Assembly: GCA_019188255.1 (NCBI GenBank)
Contig: JAETXT010000004.1
Span: forward strand, 1,054,001-1,118,000
From: Verticillium longisporum
Taxonomy: Eukaryota > Ascomycota > Sordariomycetes > Glomerellales > Plectosphaerellaceae
Direction: 5' to 3'
Length of the DNA: 64,000 nt
Shown: in pieces, positions 1-10,386 of the stretch
How the letters are laid out: each line of letters begins with the position of its first letter
Position numbering within the stretch: the stretch's first letter is position 1
Made by a program: the position numbers and the translations under genes
Notes under the pieces: generated by a model
What the model saw: only the letters and a program-made list of their open reading frames with translations
Told to the model about the DNA's origin: nothing
Database searches by the model: none

Positions 1-1048
1 GAGGAGGGCATCGCAATCGACGTCGCCGGGCCTGGGGAAGCAAGTCCATCTTGTATGAACGGCACGAATGCCAGCCAGATGCCGGGGCTACTTGGTGTCG
101 CTGTCCGTCAGTCCATCGAACGACCCTGCTTCTCCAGAACGAGGCGAGGCCATCGCTTTCGACCGATGAAAATGATGGTCTAGCTCCATGTCAAGCTGTG
201 AGCTGAACTCGGTTCGGCCTCATCGTGAGGCCCCTGACCCCTGCGGTTATGGTCAGAAAAGCTTGGCCTGGACTTCTTTTGGGGGGGAGGAATATCAGAG
301 CAGACGGGGAGGCCTACCGGCTAGTTCCTCATCTTGGGGGACCGCATTGCTGGGAACGCCTCTCGTTAGCTGGCCTCCCGTATCGTTGTCCAACCTGGTG
401 GCCGGCAAGGCTTCTGTGCCTCGTCTCGAGTTGGAATCGTGCTAGGCGTCCCAGGAGAGCTGGGCCATAGACATCGCTGTCGACGGGCTGTCCATGGGCC
501 CATGGTCCGTGGGTCCATGGGGAGCATTCGCGATATCGGGGGGGTCGGCGTGATCGAGCGCTGGCGCTAAGGAATCGATAGCCTCAGCGTGCCATCGTCC
601 CAGTCGAGCACGATCAAGCGAACGAGTGGATACTGCATGGTGTGTGTTGGTTTTGGGAGTCGTTGCAAGACTGAGGTGAGGTAGGCCAGGAAGAGCGGCA
701 GTTGTCTTGACGAGGCTAGGATATGGGGAGTGGAGCCAGTGCAAGGTCTCGGCAAGGGCAGACGGCGAACTGGGGCGTTGAGTGACAAGCTTTCCCACGT
801 GGTGCTGGCGTGCTGGCGTGCTGCAGGGGTTCGAGGGGGCAAGGCGCAAGGGCGCCGTGCCTGGGGCTGAGGGCGCAGAGGCAGGGGGCCTCGTTAGGGC
901 CTCTTGGGCCTGTCCGGTGCCCCAATTGGGCCTCTGCGGCGCTACGGCCAGGGGTTCTGGGGGTTCTGAGGGCTCTTTCCACTACCTAGGTGCACAAAGG
1001 ACCATGTCGCTCCTCCGAGTCATGGTGGGGTCTTCTTCTTTTTTTTTT

Positions 1049-1128
1049 CTTTAGGGTCTTTAGTCTTTAGGGTCTTTAGTCTTTAGGGTCTTTAGTCTTT
1101 AGGGTCTTTAGTCTTTAGTCTTTAGGGG
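1049..1128. repeat. 16-bp TTTAGGG-like tandem repeat
   Basis: Four perfect copies of a 16-mer made of CTTTAGGGT plus CTTTAGT occupy 1049-1112, followed by one CTTTAGT and one CTTTAGGGG. Each unit contains TTTAGGG or TTTAG, close to telomere-type repeats, but the alternation with CTTTAGT makes it a compound minisatellite and not a true telomere tract. A poly-T run precedes it. Confidence 0.9.
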
Positions 1129-2137
1129 CCTCCCAGGGGCCGAGGTGCCGGGTCTCGACTGCGAAATGTGCATTGGCCCGCCCTCGGAGATCCCCCCTCT
1201 CCCTGGCCCGGCCTTGGAGAGAAATGCTTGTTTGCGACCCGAATTTGCATCGTCTTCCCTTTGTCCTGAGGATCCGGCTGCTCCCGCCCTACCACTCATT
1301 GTTCCGACCTGCATTGCAACGATCATATGCGATGGGCCGCCTCCCTTACTTCTTCTTTATCTGCGCTTATCTTCTCTCCCCCATGGTAAGCTTGTTGGTG
1401 CATTCCCTCCCTTGCCGCTAGACCCCATGCCTCGCGAGAGGAAACTAAGAAAGAAAGAAAGACAAAAAAAAGAGGTAGCATCTCGCATGGTCGCGACGTG
1501 TTCGTGCAAGCCACTGATGCTCCTGATAACGGCTGTTAGACGCCCGCTCATGCCACGACGCCAACGACTGCTGCGTTTCCCCCCCATCCCTCATGGCACC
1601 CTCGCCTATCGACGGGGCTTCGCTCCCAAAATGGGTCATGGTCCCGGCGGCTTGTGACGCCAGGCCTGCGAGCTACTGCGCGCTTCAGCCGACAAGCTGA
1701 AGCGAGCACCAGAGGCCTAGACTGCATGGGCCATGTGGCGTGGGCTCCCTCGCCTGATTGTCTGCTGCGTGCCCGCCGGTCTACTATAAGTTCGACCTTG
1801 AGGGATAAGCCGATGTGAGACATCCGTCGGGTGACCCGAGGAAGGGTTTCGATTTTTTTTTTCTCTCCATCGCGACTGACTCTGCAGCTTCTTGACAGGT
1901 CCGACTTGACAGGTCTGTGTCGAGACCCTTCGTCAAGCGCGCGGGAGGGGGAACTAGCCGATTAAAGAACCCAAGGGATTCCTGCTCCACTCAGACCATG
2001 GCAACATTCGTCAGCAGCGCCGTGGCCTCGCGAGGCGTCAGGGTTGGTTCGAGGGACGCAAGGGAACGTGGAATGTCTGGTGCCGTAACGAGAAACGTCC
2101 ATGAGGGTTTTCGTGGAAATAGGGAGGACCTTTACAA

Positions 2138-2276
2138 AATCCCATGCACGCGAATGTGCAACATGTCTGCAATGTGGAGGAAATCGCATCAGGGGGCGTA
2201 AAGGTTGGCATGGAGATCACAGAATCCCATGTACGCGAGCGTGGCTGACATGTCTGCGGTGGAAGATGAAATGCAT
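2138..2276. repeat. diverged direct repeat, two copies of about 52 bp
   Basis: The segment starting at 2138 (AATCCCATGCACGCGA) reappears at 2223 (AATCCCATGTACGCGA). Both copies then carry a shared ACATGTCTGC core and a related GTGGA(G/A)GA..AAAT tail. Differences are mostly transitions with small indels, suggesting an old local duplication. It encodes nothing recognisable. Confidence 0.55.
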
Positions 2277-2904
2277 GCTTGCGCGCCATGCTCCATCCGC
2301 CACTTTCTTTCGCCTGTCGAACTGCGATGACACCTGTTGCTTGTCAGTAGTTGCCTGGTCAGGATCTAATCATACCACACGCCAGGCAAGCCCCCGCCAT
2401 GCTCTTGAATGTTGAGTGTCCTTGCTTCCATTGTAGGAGAGCCAACGACATGGAGCGACGTTTTCAGCTGTGCTTGTCGCAATAGGGCATGTAGCTCGAC
2501 TCGTGTTTGGAAACCATTGCCGAAAGGCGAGGCCGGTATCGTGGCCGCGCGGCTGCCTTGCCCCATGGCCTTTTCGTCACTGGTGCTGTGGCGTTTGCGC
2601 TTTGGCTTGGCAGGCAACACACTCATTTCGATGAGGCAGAGGCAGGGCCGGTATGAGCTCGCGGTCTGATCGCGGCAAAGATACCATAGATGAGAGGGCA
2701 AGTTGGGCCTTCGTAGCCGCTGACGTGCGCCATCTCGGTCAGCCAAGAGGGTGGTTCGTGAACAGTCCAGCAGCAGGAAAGGAATCTCCCTCAGGAAACT
2801 CCCCTGCTCGATGCAAGGCTCGGCCAATCTGAGCATCCCCGCGTTGCCGGTCTTCGTCCCGTTGGTCTGTATTCGGCCTTTGCCCCTTGGAAAGCTCATC
2901 GATG

Positions 2905-2976
2905 GGGGATGTAGGTCAGTGGTAGACTGTTCGCTTCGCATGCGAAAGGTCCCCGGTTCAATCCCGGGCATCTCCA
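2905..2976 (+). tRNA. tRNA-Ala (anticodon CGC)
   Basis: A 72-nt cloverleaf without intron. The acceptor stem GGGGATG pairs with CATCTCC (one G:U), followed by discriminator A at 2976. The D-arm has AGTGGTAGA. The anticodon stem TTCGC/GCGAA closes a 7-nt loop TTCGCAT giving anticodon CGC for alanine GCG codons. The T-arm is CCCGG-TTCAATC-CCGGG. Reading frames across this gene on both strands yield the familiar spurious tRNA-shadow peptides and should not be annotated. Confidence 0.96.
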
Positions 2977-3419
2977 CTTTTGCATTTTGCTCTGGTGAGG
3001 TTTCGAGACGCACAGTCTGGACTCTGGCGAGTGCTCTGACGAGGGCTGGTGACAAGGAGCGAGTATAAGACCAGGTTGCAGTGGCACGTGTCTGGCAGGT
3101 GGCATGAGCATTCGATGACTCTTTTGACGAGCAGTCGCCAGCTGAAAAAGCCAACAGGTAACGAGGATCAACTGGCCGACCTTGCTGAGTGGGGTTGGTG
3201 TCGTGAGCTCGATGAAGCGGATCCTCGGAAGAGGCTAGCAAGGCTGGCCTTCGGAGGTTGTCAGCCCGTTTCACGTGACATGGGATCACATGTCTTAGTC
3301 AGCCGCGTCAACACGATCGTTTTGATGAACGACTCATCAACCAACATCACCACCAGCCTCACATCTCCCACCTCGTCTCTCGCCCTTCCATCACCCGCCT
3401 TCGAAAACATGCGCTCGCC
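2977..3419. promoter_or_regulatory. intergenic and 5' leader of carrier gene
   Basis: This interval between the tRNA and the carrier gene has no coding support of its own. Its last 60 bases are CT- and CA-rich, as in many fungal 5' leaders, and contain a very short upstream reading frame at 3409-3423 that overlaps the start of the carrier gene. Confidence 0.5.
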
Positions 3420-3423
3420 ATGA
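3409..3423 (+). promoter_or_regulatory. 4-codon uORF overlapping the main start (ATGA)
   Basis: An ATG at 3409 reads Met-Arg-Ser-Pro and stops at TGA 3421-3423. The A and T of the main ATG (3420-3422) overlap this stop in an ATGA arrangement, a geometry compatible with leaky scanning or termination-reinitiation. Whether the uORF lies in the mRNA depends on the unmapped transcription start. Confidence 0.5.
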
Positions 3424-4826
3424 AGAACGGTCCTGCCGACGGCTCATCACCGGCACAGGGCCCTCCCTACGACCCGACGACAGGGTTCCCCTCGACCGGC
3501 GTCCTGCCCGTGGTCCCGCCCGATCTGCTGCCAGACAAGAACCCACGAAGCAACGCGGCGACGGCAGCATCGGCAGCGGGCGTGCGGGCCCTCAGCGCCC
3601 AGGCCATCGCCTTTTACTTCCGCGCCCCCGTCAAGGCCTTCTTCCGCACGCGCGTCGACTACCTCGCCTGGGCCCGCAGCGTGCACCTCGACCAGATCCA
3701 ACAGCAGCTGCAGCGCCGCGATCCGGCGTCGGCGGCCGCGCGGTCGCGGTTCCAGAACGGCCTGCGCCACACGTGGGACTGGCTGCGCGGCACGACGCCC
3801 GGCGTCCTGACGACGGCCATCCGCCGTCACGGCTGGGGCGTCGTGCCCAACCAGATCCTGCCGCCGCTGCTGGCCAACGTGACCGTCGGCGCCGTCCTCT
3901 ACACGAGCTACCTGCAGATCCTCGGCCAGCTGCACGAGGAGAGCGCGAGGGCTCGCCGCACCGTCTACCCGCCGCCCGAGCCCGTCCACACCTTCACCGC
4001 CGGCCTGCTCGCCGGCGCCCTGCAGAGCCTCGTCGCCGCGCCCCTCGACGCCATCCAGGCCCGCTACGACCACCGCGACCTCATGCCGCCGGCCGACGGG
4101 CGTGCCGCCGCCGCCCCCAAGAGCATGTGGACCTTCAGCGCCGAGAAGCTGCGCGAGATTGGCCCCGGCGGCATCTTCGCCGGCTACGGCCTCTCGCTCC
4201 TCAAGGACGGCCTCGGCAGCGCCGTCTTCTTCAGCACCTTTGAGTACGTCAAGGCCCAGAGCTACTACCGTTTCGTGACGTGGTACTACGGCGACCTCAA
4301 CGAGGACATGGCCAACCTCCTGGCGACGCGGCGGCCGACGCGCGCCGGCCCCCGCGCCGACGACAACGACGGCATCACGCCCCTCATCATCAAGCCGCAC
4401 TACGCCATCGAGCCCCTGTTCCTGCTGCTCGCCGGCGTCACCGCCTCGTTCGCCCAGCAGGCCGTCATGCACCCGTTGACGCACTTTCAGCTCGAGCACT
4501 GGGACCACCTCGAGGACATTGACCAGAAGACGGCGAGCATGCGGGCCGACGCCGCCGCCCGGGGCGGTGCGCCGGCCCGGGGGTCCATCTTCCGCATCTA
4601 CTACCACGCCTACCAGGAGACGTGGGCGCAGTGCGAGGCGGCCGCCGCCGCCCAGGGCCGGAGCGTTCGCAGCTGGCTGTACCGGGGGTTCTGGTGGAAC
4701 ACGATCCGTCAGGTGCCGAGCACGAGCGCCGGCCTCATCATATTTGAGCTCGTGCGCAGGAAGTACGGCCTGCGCAGCGACGAAGTGCGCATCAACAAGG
4801 ACGGCTACGATATCCAGCTGAACTAG
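3420..4826 (+). CDS. mitochondrial carrier (SLC25) family protein
   Basis: A single-exon gene of 468 aa. It looks like a divergent mitochondrial carrier: six hydrophobic or amphipathic segments are spread over about residues 60-460, with degenerate carrier signatures such as PLDAIQ at about 208-213 (expected Px[DE]xx[KR]), a later HPLTHF motif, and a C-terminal block with Gly-Phe-Trp-Trp and Arg-x-x-Pro-Ser-Thr followed by an aromatic-Glu helix typical of the last carrier repeat. It is longer than the usual 300-aa carrier, with a Pro/Ala-rich N-terminal extension of about 55 residues and long loops. Location in the mitochondrial inner membrane is inferred; the substrate is unknown, and because the signatures are weak it may be an orphan or outer-membrane-type carrier. 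Start chosen at the first in-frame ATG, just after a tiny uORF. A 534-aa antisense frame here is a GC-bias shadow. Confidence 0.8.
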   Translation: MKNGPADGSSPAQGPPYDPTTGFPSTGVLPVVPPDLLPDKNPRSNAATAASAAGVRALSAQAIAFYFRAPVKAFFRTRVDYLAWARSVHLDQIQQQLQRRDPASAAARSRFQNGLRHTWDWLRGTTPGVLTTAIRRHGWGVVPNQILPPLLANVTVGAVLYTSYLQILGQLHEESARARRTVYPPPEPVHTFTAGLLAGALQSLVAAPLDAIQARYDHRDLMPPADGRAAAAPKSMWTFSAEKLREIGPGGIFAGYGLSLLKDGLGSAVFFSTFEYVKAQSYYRFVTWYYGDLNEDMANLLATRRPTRAGPRADDNDGITPLIIKPHYAIEPLFLLLAGVTASFAQQAVMHPLTHFQLEHWDHLEDIDQKTASMRADAAARGGAPARGSIFRIYYHAYQETWAQCEAAAAAQGRSVRSWLYRGFWWNTIRQVPSTSAGLIIFELVRRKYGLRSDEVRINKDGYDIQLN

Positions 4827-5593
4827 GGTAGCTGGCGGGCTGCAGGCTGGCTGGCTGCTGGATTGTATGACGGCGGAGAGGGAGAAGCATGGCTGACAGG
4901 CCGAGGTGTAGGAGCCTGGCGTTTGGGATCGTTTCTCTAGATGTATGGTTGGGAACCCACAGGATTTCCATTTCACAAGCATGGCGGCATATTTGTAGCA
5001 TATCCCCAACTTTGAACAGCCTCTTTTATCGTGCGGGCTACTTATATGCAATGCACCATGTGGTGACGCAAATGTCCAGGAGGTGACATTCGTCCTTCAG
5101 ACTGATGAGCCCAAATGCTCGGGACAATTCAAATGAAATCGCGGGCCAAATCATCCGACGAATAAACAGCAACAAGATGCCAAGAGAGCAGACGATAGCG
5201 TTTATCACTGCCGGCAACGATCCCAACCACTCACCGGCGCTGCGCCGTCTCAGACGGGAAGGTCGATAGGCGAAGGATCGACAAAGACTTGGGCTGGCCC
5301 AGTGTAACGTTTGTCCGCCCCAGCCGTTCCTTGCGACCATCCCTGCCGAACCCGAACCGAACCAACAGCTAACGACCGTTGGATCGAGATGGAGATATCG
5401 ACCCGGCGCGGGGTAGCCCTAGCTTCCAGCATCATGTCTCGCTGTCTGCCCGGATGCGGCGATCAATAAGAAGGCCGCCGCTCCCGCGCTCTGCAGCCAC
5501 GTCAGGCACACATTGCCCATTCGTCCACGGCAGCGCTCACCTCTCTCTCTCTCACACACACACCACTACACTCGCGCCATATACGTCCACACC
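4827..5593. other. intergenic, 3' UTR and promoter
   Basis: It contains a GCTGGCGGGCTGCAGGCTGG low-complexity stretch just after the carrier stop, then unremarkable sequence. The last 80 bases carry a CT run followed by a CA run (about 5537-5563), typical of a fungal core promoter or 5' leader before the asparaginase gene. No gene seen. Confidence 0.5.
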
Positions 5594-6670
5594 ATGAGGC
5601 GTGCCATGTTTCCCGTAGCGCTCGCGGGCCTCGCCGCAGCGGCCCCCTCACCGGGCCTCCCGCTGGCGATCAACACATGGGGCGGTCCGTTCGTCGCCGC
5701 CACCGACGCAGCCTACGCATCCCTCCTCCAAGGCGGCGCGGCCCTCGACGCCGTCGAAACAGGGTGCTCCGTCTGCGAGGCGAACCAGTGCGACGGCTCC
5801 GTCGGCTACGGCGGGTCGCCAGACGAAGCGTGCGAGACGACGCTCGACGCCATGATCATGGACGGCGTCACCATGAAAGCCGGCGCCGTGGCCGGGCTGC
5901 GCCGCATCAAGAACGCCGTGGGCGTCGCGCGCGCCGTCCTCGAGCGCACGACGCACACGCTCCTCGCCGGCGACCTCGCCACGGCCTTTGCCGTCGCGCA
6001 CGGCTTCCGCGAGGAGACGCTCGCCACCGACGCCTCGGCCGCGCGCTGCGCCGCCTGGCGCGCCGCCGCCTGCCAGCCCAACTACCGCCTGAACGTGCTG
6101 CCGGATCCGCGCCGCGCGTGCGGGCCGTACGCGCTGCCGCCGGGGCCGGGGGGCGGGCTGGACGCCGCGGCGCCGGGGTACCGCGCGCTCATTGCGCCGG
6201 GGGCGCGCCAGAGCGGCCACGACACCATTTCGCTGACGGCCATTTCGGCCGACGGCGTCATGGCCGCGGGGACGTCGACTAATGGTGCCTCGTTCAAGGT
6301 CCCCGGTCGCGTGGGCGACGGGCCCATTGTTGGGTCGGGGTCGTACGTGGACAATGACGTCGGGGCCTGCGGCGCCACGGGCGACGGCGACATTATGATG
6401 CGGTTTTTGCCGTGCTATCAGGCTGTCGAGAGCATGCGCAACGGCATGGCGCCAACAGAGGCGGCCGAGGATGCTGTGCGCAGGATGGTGCGCAAGTACC
6501 CGGCTGTGGCCAGCGGTATTGTCGTCGTTGACAAGGACGGGAACCATGGCGCCGCAGCATCGGGCTGGGGCGGCACGTTTACATATGCTTATCGTGGGGG
6601 CAGCATGAACGCTACCGTTGTTGTCGAGGTGCCGAATCTGTGTGTTGGTCGGCTCATGTCGCAGCCTTGA
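5594..6670 (+). CDS. N4-(beta-N-acetylglucosaminyl)-L-asparaginase (aspartylglucosaminidase)
   Basis: A single-exon, 358-aa Ntn-hydrolase of the aspartylglucosaminidase type, which cleaves the GlcNAc-Asn bond left after N-glycoprotein degradation. Residues 1-20 form a hydrophobic signal peptide ending in an Ala-rich segment, pointing to the secretory pathway or vacuole. The early AINTWGG motif matches the family N-terminus, the region around residues 70-95 has paired Cys and GSVGYGG, and the autocatalytic site is the HDTIS motif with the nucleophile at Thr211, where the precursor should self-cleave into alpha and beta subunits. TSTNGASFKVPGRVGD and GDGD motifs of the beta chain follow. I chose the ATG at 5594 because it begins the signal peptide; an upstream in-frame ATG at 5513 would put a polar His/Ser-rich stretch before it. 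The family assignment is firm; vacuolar versus secreted fate is not resolved. Confidence 0.92.
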   Translation: MRRAMFPVALAGLAAAAPSPGLPLAINTWGGPFVAATDAAYASLLQGGAALDAVETGCSVCEANQCDGSVGYGGSPDEACETTLDAMIMDGVTMKAGAVAGLRRIKNAVGVARAVLERTTHTLLAGDLATAFAVAHGFREETLATDASAARCAAWRAAACQPNYRLNVLPDPRRACGPYALPPGPGGGLDAAAPGYRALIAPGARQSGHDTISLTAISADGVMAAGTSTNGASFKVPGRVGDGPIVGSGSYVDNDVGACGATGDGDIMMRFLPCYQAVESMRNGMAPTEAAEDAVRRMVRKYPAVASGIVVVDKDGNHGAAASGWGGTFTYAYRGGSMNATVVVEVPNLCVGRLMSQP

Positions 6671-7219
6671 TGGTGTTGGGACTGTGATGTTGCTCATGTG
6701 TTATGAATGAGAAGAACGCTCATGAATCAACTTGGTTCAGGTCCGCTGTGAGACGTGAATTAGAAATTGAACTTCGCAGACCTCAGATTGACCCTTTGAC
6801 AGGAGTATCTGCCCATCATCGTGGAGTTGTAGCCATTTCTGCGTGTACTAGCGATCAGGGTGAAGGGCACTGTCTGAGGACTCGCGAAGCTGTTCTGTCC
6901 GAATCCAGCAGAACAACACGTTCCACCAGACATTCATGTTTTGCATAAGCCTTGGAGTGACCAAGTGCTTTGTGCCGATTATGTACGTACGGTCACTCGC
7001 GATTCGGTGAATAGTGAGAATCCTGGCTGCGTCGTGCGGCAAGCTCTTCGGCCTCGTAAATGATGTAGATGAATTGAAAGCTCAAATAATGTTGAGGCAC
7101 AGCATATCAAACGCTTGAAATGACAGCTTCATTCGCAGGCTATTCGACCGGCTGTCCCCATCATTCGAGCAACACACGGCCAAGCAAGTTCCCCAGACAA
7201 CATCACCCTAGGCTCCAGA
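6671..7219. other. convergent intergenic region
   Basis: This is the space between the asparaginase stop and the MLH1 stop, which face each other. It is slightly A/T-richer than the genes and should hold both 3' UTRs. No ORF, RNA gene or repeat is supported. Confidence 0.5.
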
Positions 7220-9508
7220 TCAACACCGCTCAAACACGCGATACAGTCCCTTTAGATCCGCGACCTCCAGCACGCCGCCTTTCATCAGTGGCTTCGTTGC
7301 CACCAAGCGTGCTTTAAATGCGGGAAAGAAAATATGCTCAATCGCCCACCGAATGTTCTTGCGCCTCGTGGTCACCTCTGCATTCTCGCTGCTGTCTGCA
7401 CGCCCTTTGCGCGGGGGCAGCTTCTCCGGCACGTAGAATGACGCGAGCTCCTTGAGAAACGTCTCGAAACACGCCGTCTCGCTCGTCCAATCGACATACG
7501 GGCCCAGCCGGAGCAGGAACCGCGGCAGCTTCACCAGCGGCGGCGTGTATCCCTTGATGAGCAGCGGCATCGTCCTGAGCTCGCCCGTCGGTGTGATCTC
7601 GAGCGAGAAGTACTCGAGCAGCATCTCTCGGCGCTCAATCAATTGCTCTGCCACGCGTCTGACGACATGCTCCACCTCGAAATCTTCTTCGGGTGATTGG
7701 ACCTCTGCCTTCTCCTGACGTGCGGCGATCCGCAGCAGCTCCTTGAGGTCTAGCGGCGGACTGAAGCGTATGGAGCCAAAGTTGCCAAAGTCGGTCAGGC
7801 CAATCTGGTAGCAGTACTCAAAGCATGCGAAGCCGTAATCGATCAGATACAGCTTGACCCCGCCTTGAACGGCCGCCAGCCTCCGCTGTTCATCAACAAT
7901 TCCGACAAACGTGTGACCGGCAAACACCTCGGTCAAGTCGTGATGCATGTCGTCTCGGACGGCAGCTCGAAGCTCCTTGATGCTGCTGAGACGGCAAACC
8001 GTAGACTCCTTGTCCACTGTGGCGTACTGGATGTTCTCGGGCGCAGCGAGGACATCGTCGTCTCCCGCTGCCGTATTGTTTTCGTCCTGGTCAGTTGCCG
8101 GTACTGCAGTGAACATGCTTGTAATCTTGCGGAGGGATGTATCGGTTCGCACAAGATTCTTAGAATTCCTACGCGGCCGACTGGATCCCGATGTCGCCGC
8201 CAATGGAGGACCGCCATCACCGTCTTGGACTGCTGATTTTGACGCCGCATCGGTCCACTGTGCGCCCGGCAGCAAGGTCTGGGTCATGAAGGTTCGGCTG
8301 GTGTCTACGTCCGCTAGCTTGGTACGAATCTGCTCACACACTACCTGAATGATTTCGTCTTCGTTCAAAAAGTGCACCTCGCGTTTCGTGGGGTGAACGT
8401 TGACGTCGACACGAGCCGGGTCAATCTCCAGGCTCAGGTAGATGAAGGGGCGACCATTCTTGGGAAGGAAAGTGGCATATACCTGCTCAATGGCCTTTCT
8501 GATGGTCGTCGACTCCACACAGCGATGGTTGATGAAGAGCAGGAACGTCGTCTTTTTGATGTGATAGTTGGCATTCGTCACCAGGCCGTCGGCCTTGAAA
8601 GCCCAGCGATCGTCGGACGTTGCGAATTCAATCAGCTCGTTTCCCACACTGGAACCATAGATCTGACGCACGCGATCAGTCGTCGAGGCGCTTGCCTGCA
8701 CGGAGACGCTCGTGCCCGACTCGCCCTGCTTCTTGCAAGAAAAGGCGACGCCCTGGCAGTGTATGGCGTAGCGGCCGACCATGTCGATGATCTTGTTGTA
8801 CTCCTCAGACGGTGAGCGGAAGGCACGCCGTCGTGTCGGTATGTTGAAAAAGAGGTCCTCCACACTGATCTGCGTCCCGTCGCGGCCGGCTACCTTCTTA
8901 GGCTCAGCCGACTGGCCCGGTTTCGCCGGCACGAGGTTGCCATCGAGGAAATGAGCGCGCCAGGCGACGGCTGAATCTTTCGTCTTGGTGGTGACAGACA
9001 AATGGGCAATGTGGCTGATGCTGGCGAGGGCTTCGCCCCGAAAGCCGTAGGTCGCGATGGACGTGAGGTCCTCGAAGGACGTAATCTTGGATGTGGTGTG
9101 GCGCTCGCAGAGAATGGGCAGATCATCTTTCTAGGTTCCGTTAGTGAGGCGGACATGGAGGATGCGGTGAGAATGTACCTGGATGCCGCTGCCATTGTCT
9201 GTGATCTGCAACAACTTGAGACCCCCTTCCTTGACAAGCACCTCGAGTGACGTGGACCCTGCGTCTACGGCGTTCTCGATGAGCTCCTTGAGGGCGTGGA
9301 CAGGGGCGACGATGATCTCGCCAGCAGCAATCTTGTTGACCACCTTGGGTGAGAGAGCCTGTGGTTGTGCACGTTAGAGATGACACGTCGACTGGGGCGT
9401 TCATCGCAGACTTGCTCTGATCCGCCGAGGGGCCCGCGTCTCGTCAGGTTCGTCCTGGGCCTTCCTTTTGGCGCCACTGCCAACATCAACATCCATTGGT
9501 TCAGCCAT
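7220..9508 (-). CDS. MLH1: DNA mismatch repair protein MLH1
   Basis: Three exons: 9508-9416, 9358-9179 and 9130-7220, giving 727 aa. MLH1 is the common subunit of the MutL heterodimers (with PMS1 and MLH3), acting in nuclear mismatch repair and meiotic crossing over. The GHKL ATPase motifs are intact: [10 protein letters not shown] near residues 56-65 (Glu59 the general base), DNGSGI at 85-90 and YGFRGEAL at 119-126. The transducer domain has the NIPTRR and HPTKREV motifs. A Ser/Asn/Asp-rich linker separates this from the MLH1-type C-terminal dimerisation domain, and the protein ends in the diagnostic Phe-Glu-Arg-Cys of MLH1. Intron 1 (9359-9415, 57 nt) has a GC donor (GCAAGT) with a normal CTAAC branch and AG acceptor; intron 2 (9131-9178, 48 nt) is GT-AG. 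Both splice sites are dictated by the conserved protein sequence. No frame disruption. Confidence 0.97.
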
Positions 9509-9970
9509 GTTGGGGCTTCGATGACTCGGATGGTGGGCGAGTGATCTAGCTGGAGCGAGGCAAGCGAGTGCGGACTTCACGACACCACCCCGACGCAGAG
9601 TCCGCCCGGTTCAATAAGGGGGGGTGGTGTCTAGGGCGAATTGGGGCGGGCTATTGATTGGCCGTGGGTTGACGATGCAGCTTTCAGTAAGGTCTGGAGG
9701 AGACGGAGAGGCATTCAGTTCGTGCTGTGTCAGATTTCACAAATCCGTGCGCGATGATGATGGCCCTCGATCCAGATGGCGACACAGAGCAGAAGGTGTT
9801 GAGATACAGTGCGAGTCGCCAGTTGCCAAATGCGGGGCGCGAACTGGGGGAGGAGCCATCGCGCGTCGTCACGTGGACAGGCTCGTCCCATGTGTTCACC
9901 GCGACATGGCCAGAGGGGGCAAACCCATTGGACAATCGCTGGTGGAACAATTCCGTGTCGGCATCGCCTA

Positions 9971-10022
9971 TTTGCTTCACCCTCTTTGCTTCACCCTCTT
10001 TGCTTCACCCTCTTTGCTTCAC
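9971..10022. repeat. 14-bp tandem repeat, 3.7 copies
   Basis: The unit TTTGCTTCACCCTC is repeated perfectly from 9971 (copies at 9971, 9985, 9999 and a partial at 10013). It lies in intergenic DNA upstream of MLH1. Confidence 0.92.
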
Positions 10023-10361
10023 AAAACCCTCATCCTGTCGCAAATCCACTTTGGCCGTGGAATTCAGCCTTGCAAACCGTGTGGGCTGCATCGTACCAAG
10101 GCTACCAATCTCCTTCCATCGTGTAGTGGCTTGAAGGCCTCGCCATATATCATCACGAGCACTTCGACCGCCCCAAGGATGTCAACATCGTTTCGAGAGC
10201 AAGCCGAGTCTGCCACGCTCATTTCACCTCCGACCTGCCACGTACTTGCATAGGCGAAGGGAGGCCACGTCGCCTGGGCGGCCCCTATTATCAACAGCTA
10301 CGTTGTCCTGTTCGTCCATGCAAGCCAGCCTTGTCAAAGCAGTTGGGTAGTGAGATGGCGG

Positions 10362-10386
10362 CATGGTACATGGTACATGGTACATT
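10362..10386. repeat. GGTACAT heptamer repeat, 3 copies
   Basis: CATGGTACATGGTACATGG and the following bases contain three consecutive GGTACAT units. This is a short microsatellite-like tract in intergenic DNA. Confidence 0.8.

Larger units (their letters stand above)
1..2904. other. gene-free left flank
   Basis: No open frame here shows fungal codon bias, a recognisable domain or a convincing splice structure. The stretch holds a TTTAGGG-like tandem repeat at 1049-1128, a short poly-T run just before it, and a diverged direct repeat at 2138-2189 and 2223-2276. It ends at a tRNA-Ala gene. I see nothing else that I can support. Confidence 0.6.

Noticed and set aside
2366..3289. Long minus-strand frame (307 aa) and a second one at 2896-3171 crossing the tRNA-Ala
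   Set aside because: Both include the typical reverse translations of a tRNA gene (MPGIEPGTF-like and CPGLNRGPF-like peptides) and no domain; they are tRNA shadows.
3447..5051. 534-aa minus-strand frame opposite the carrier gene
   Set aside because: It mirrors a GC-rich coding exon; composition is dominated by Ala, Gly, Val, Arg and Asp with no domain. The plus-strand carrier explains the openness.
5648..6697. 349-aa minus-strand frame opposite the asparaginase
   Set aside because: Antisense shadow of a GC3-rich gene with intact catalytic motifs on the plus strand.
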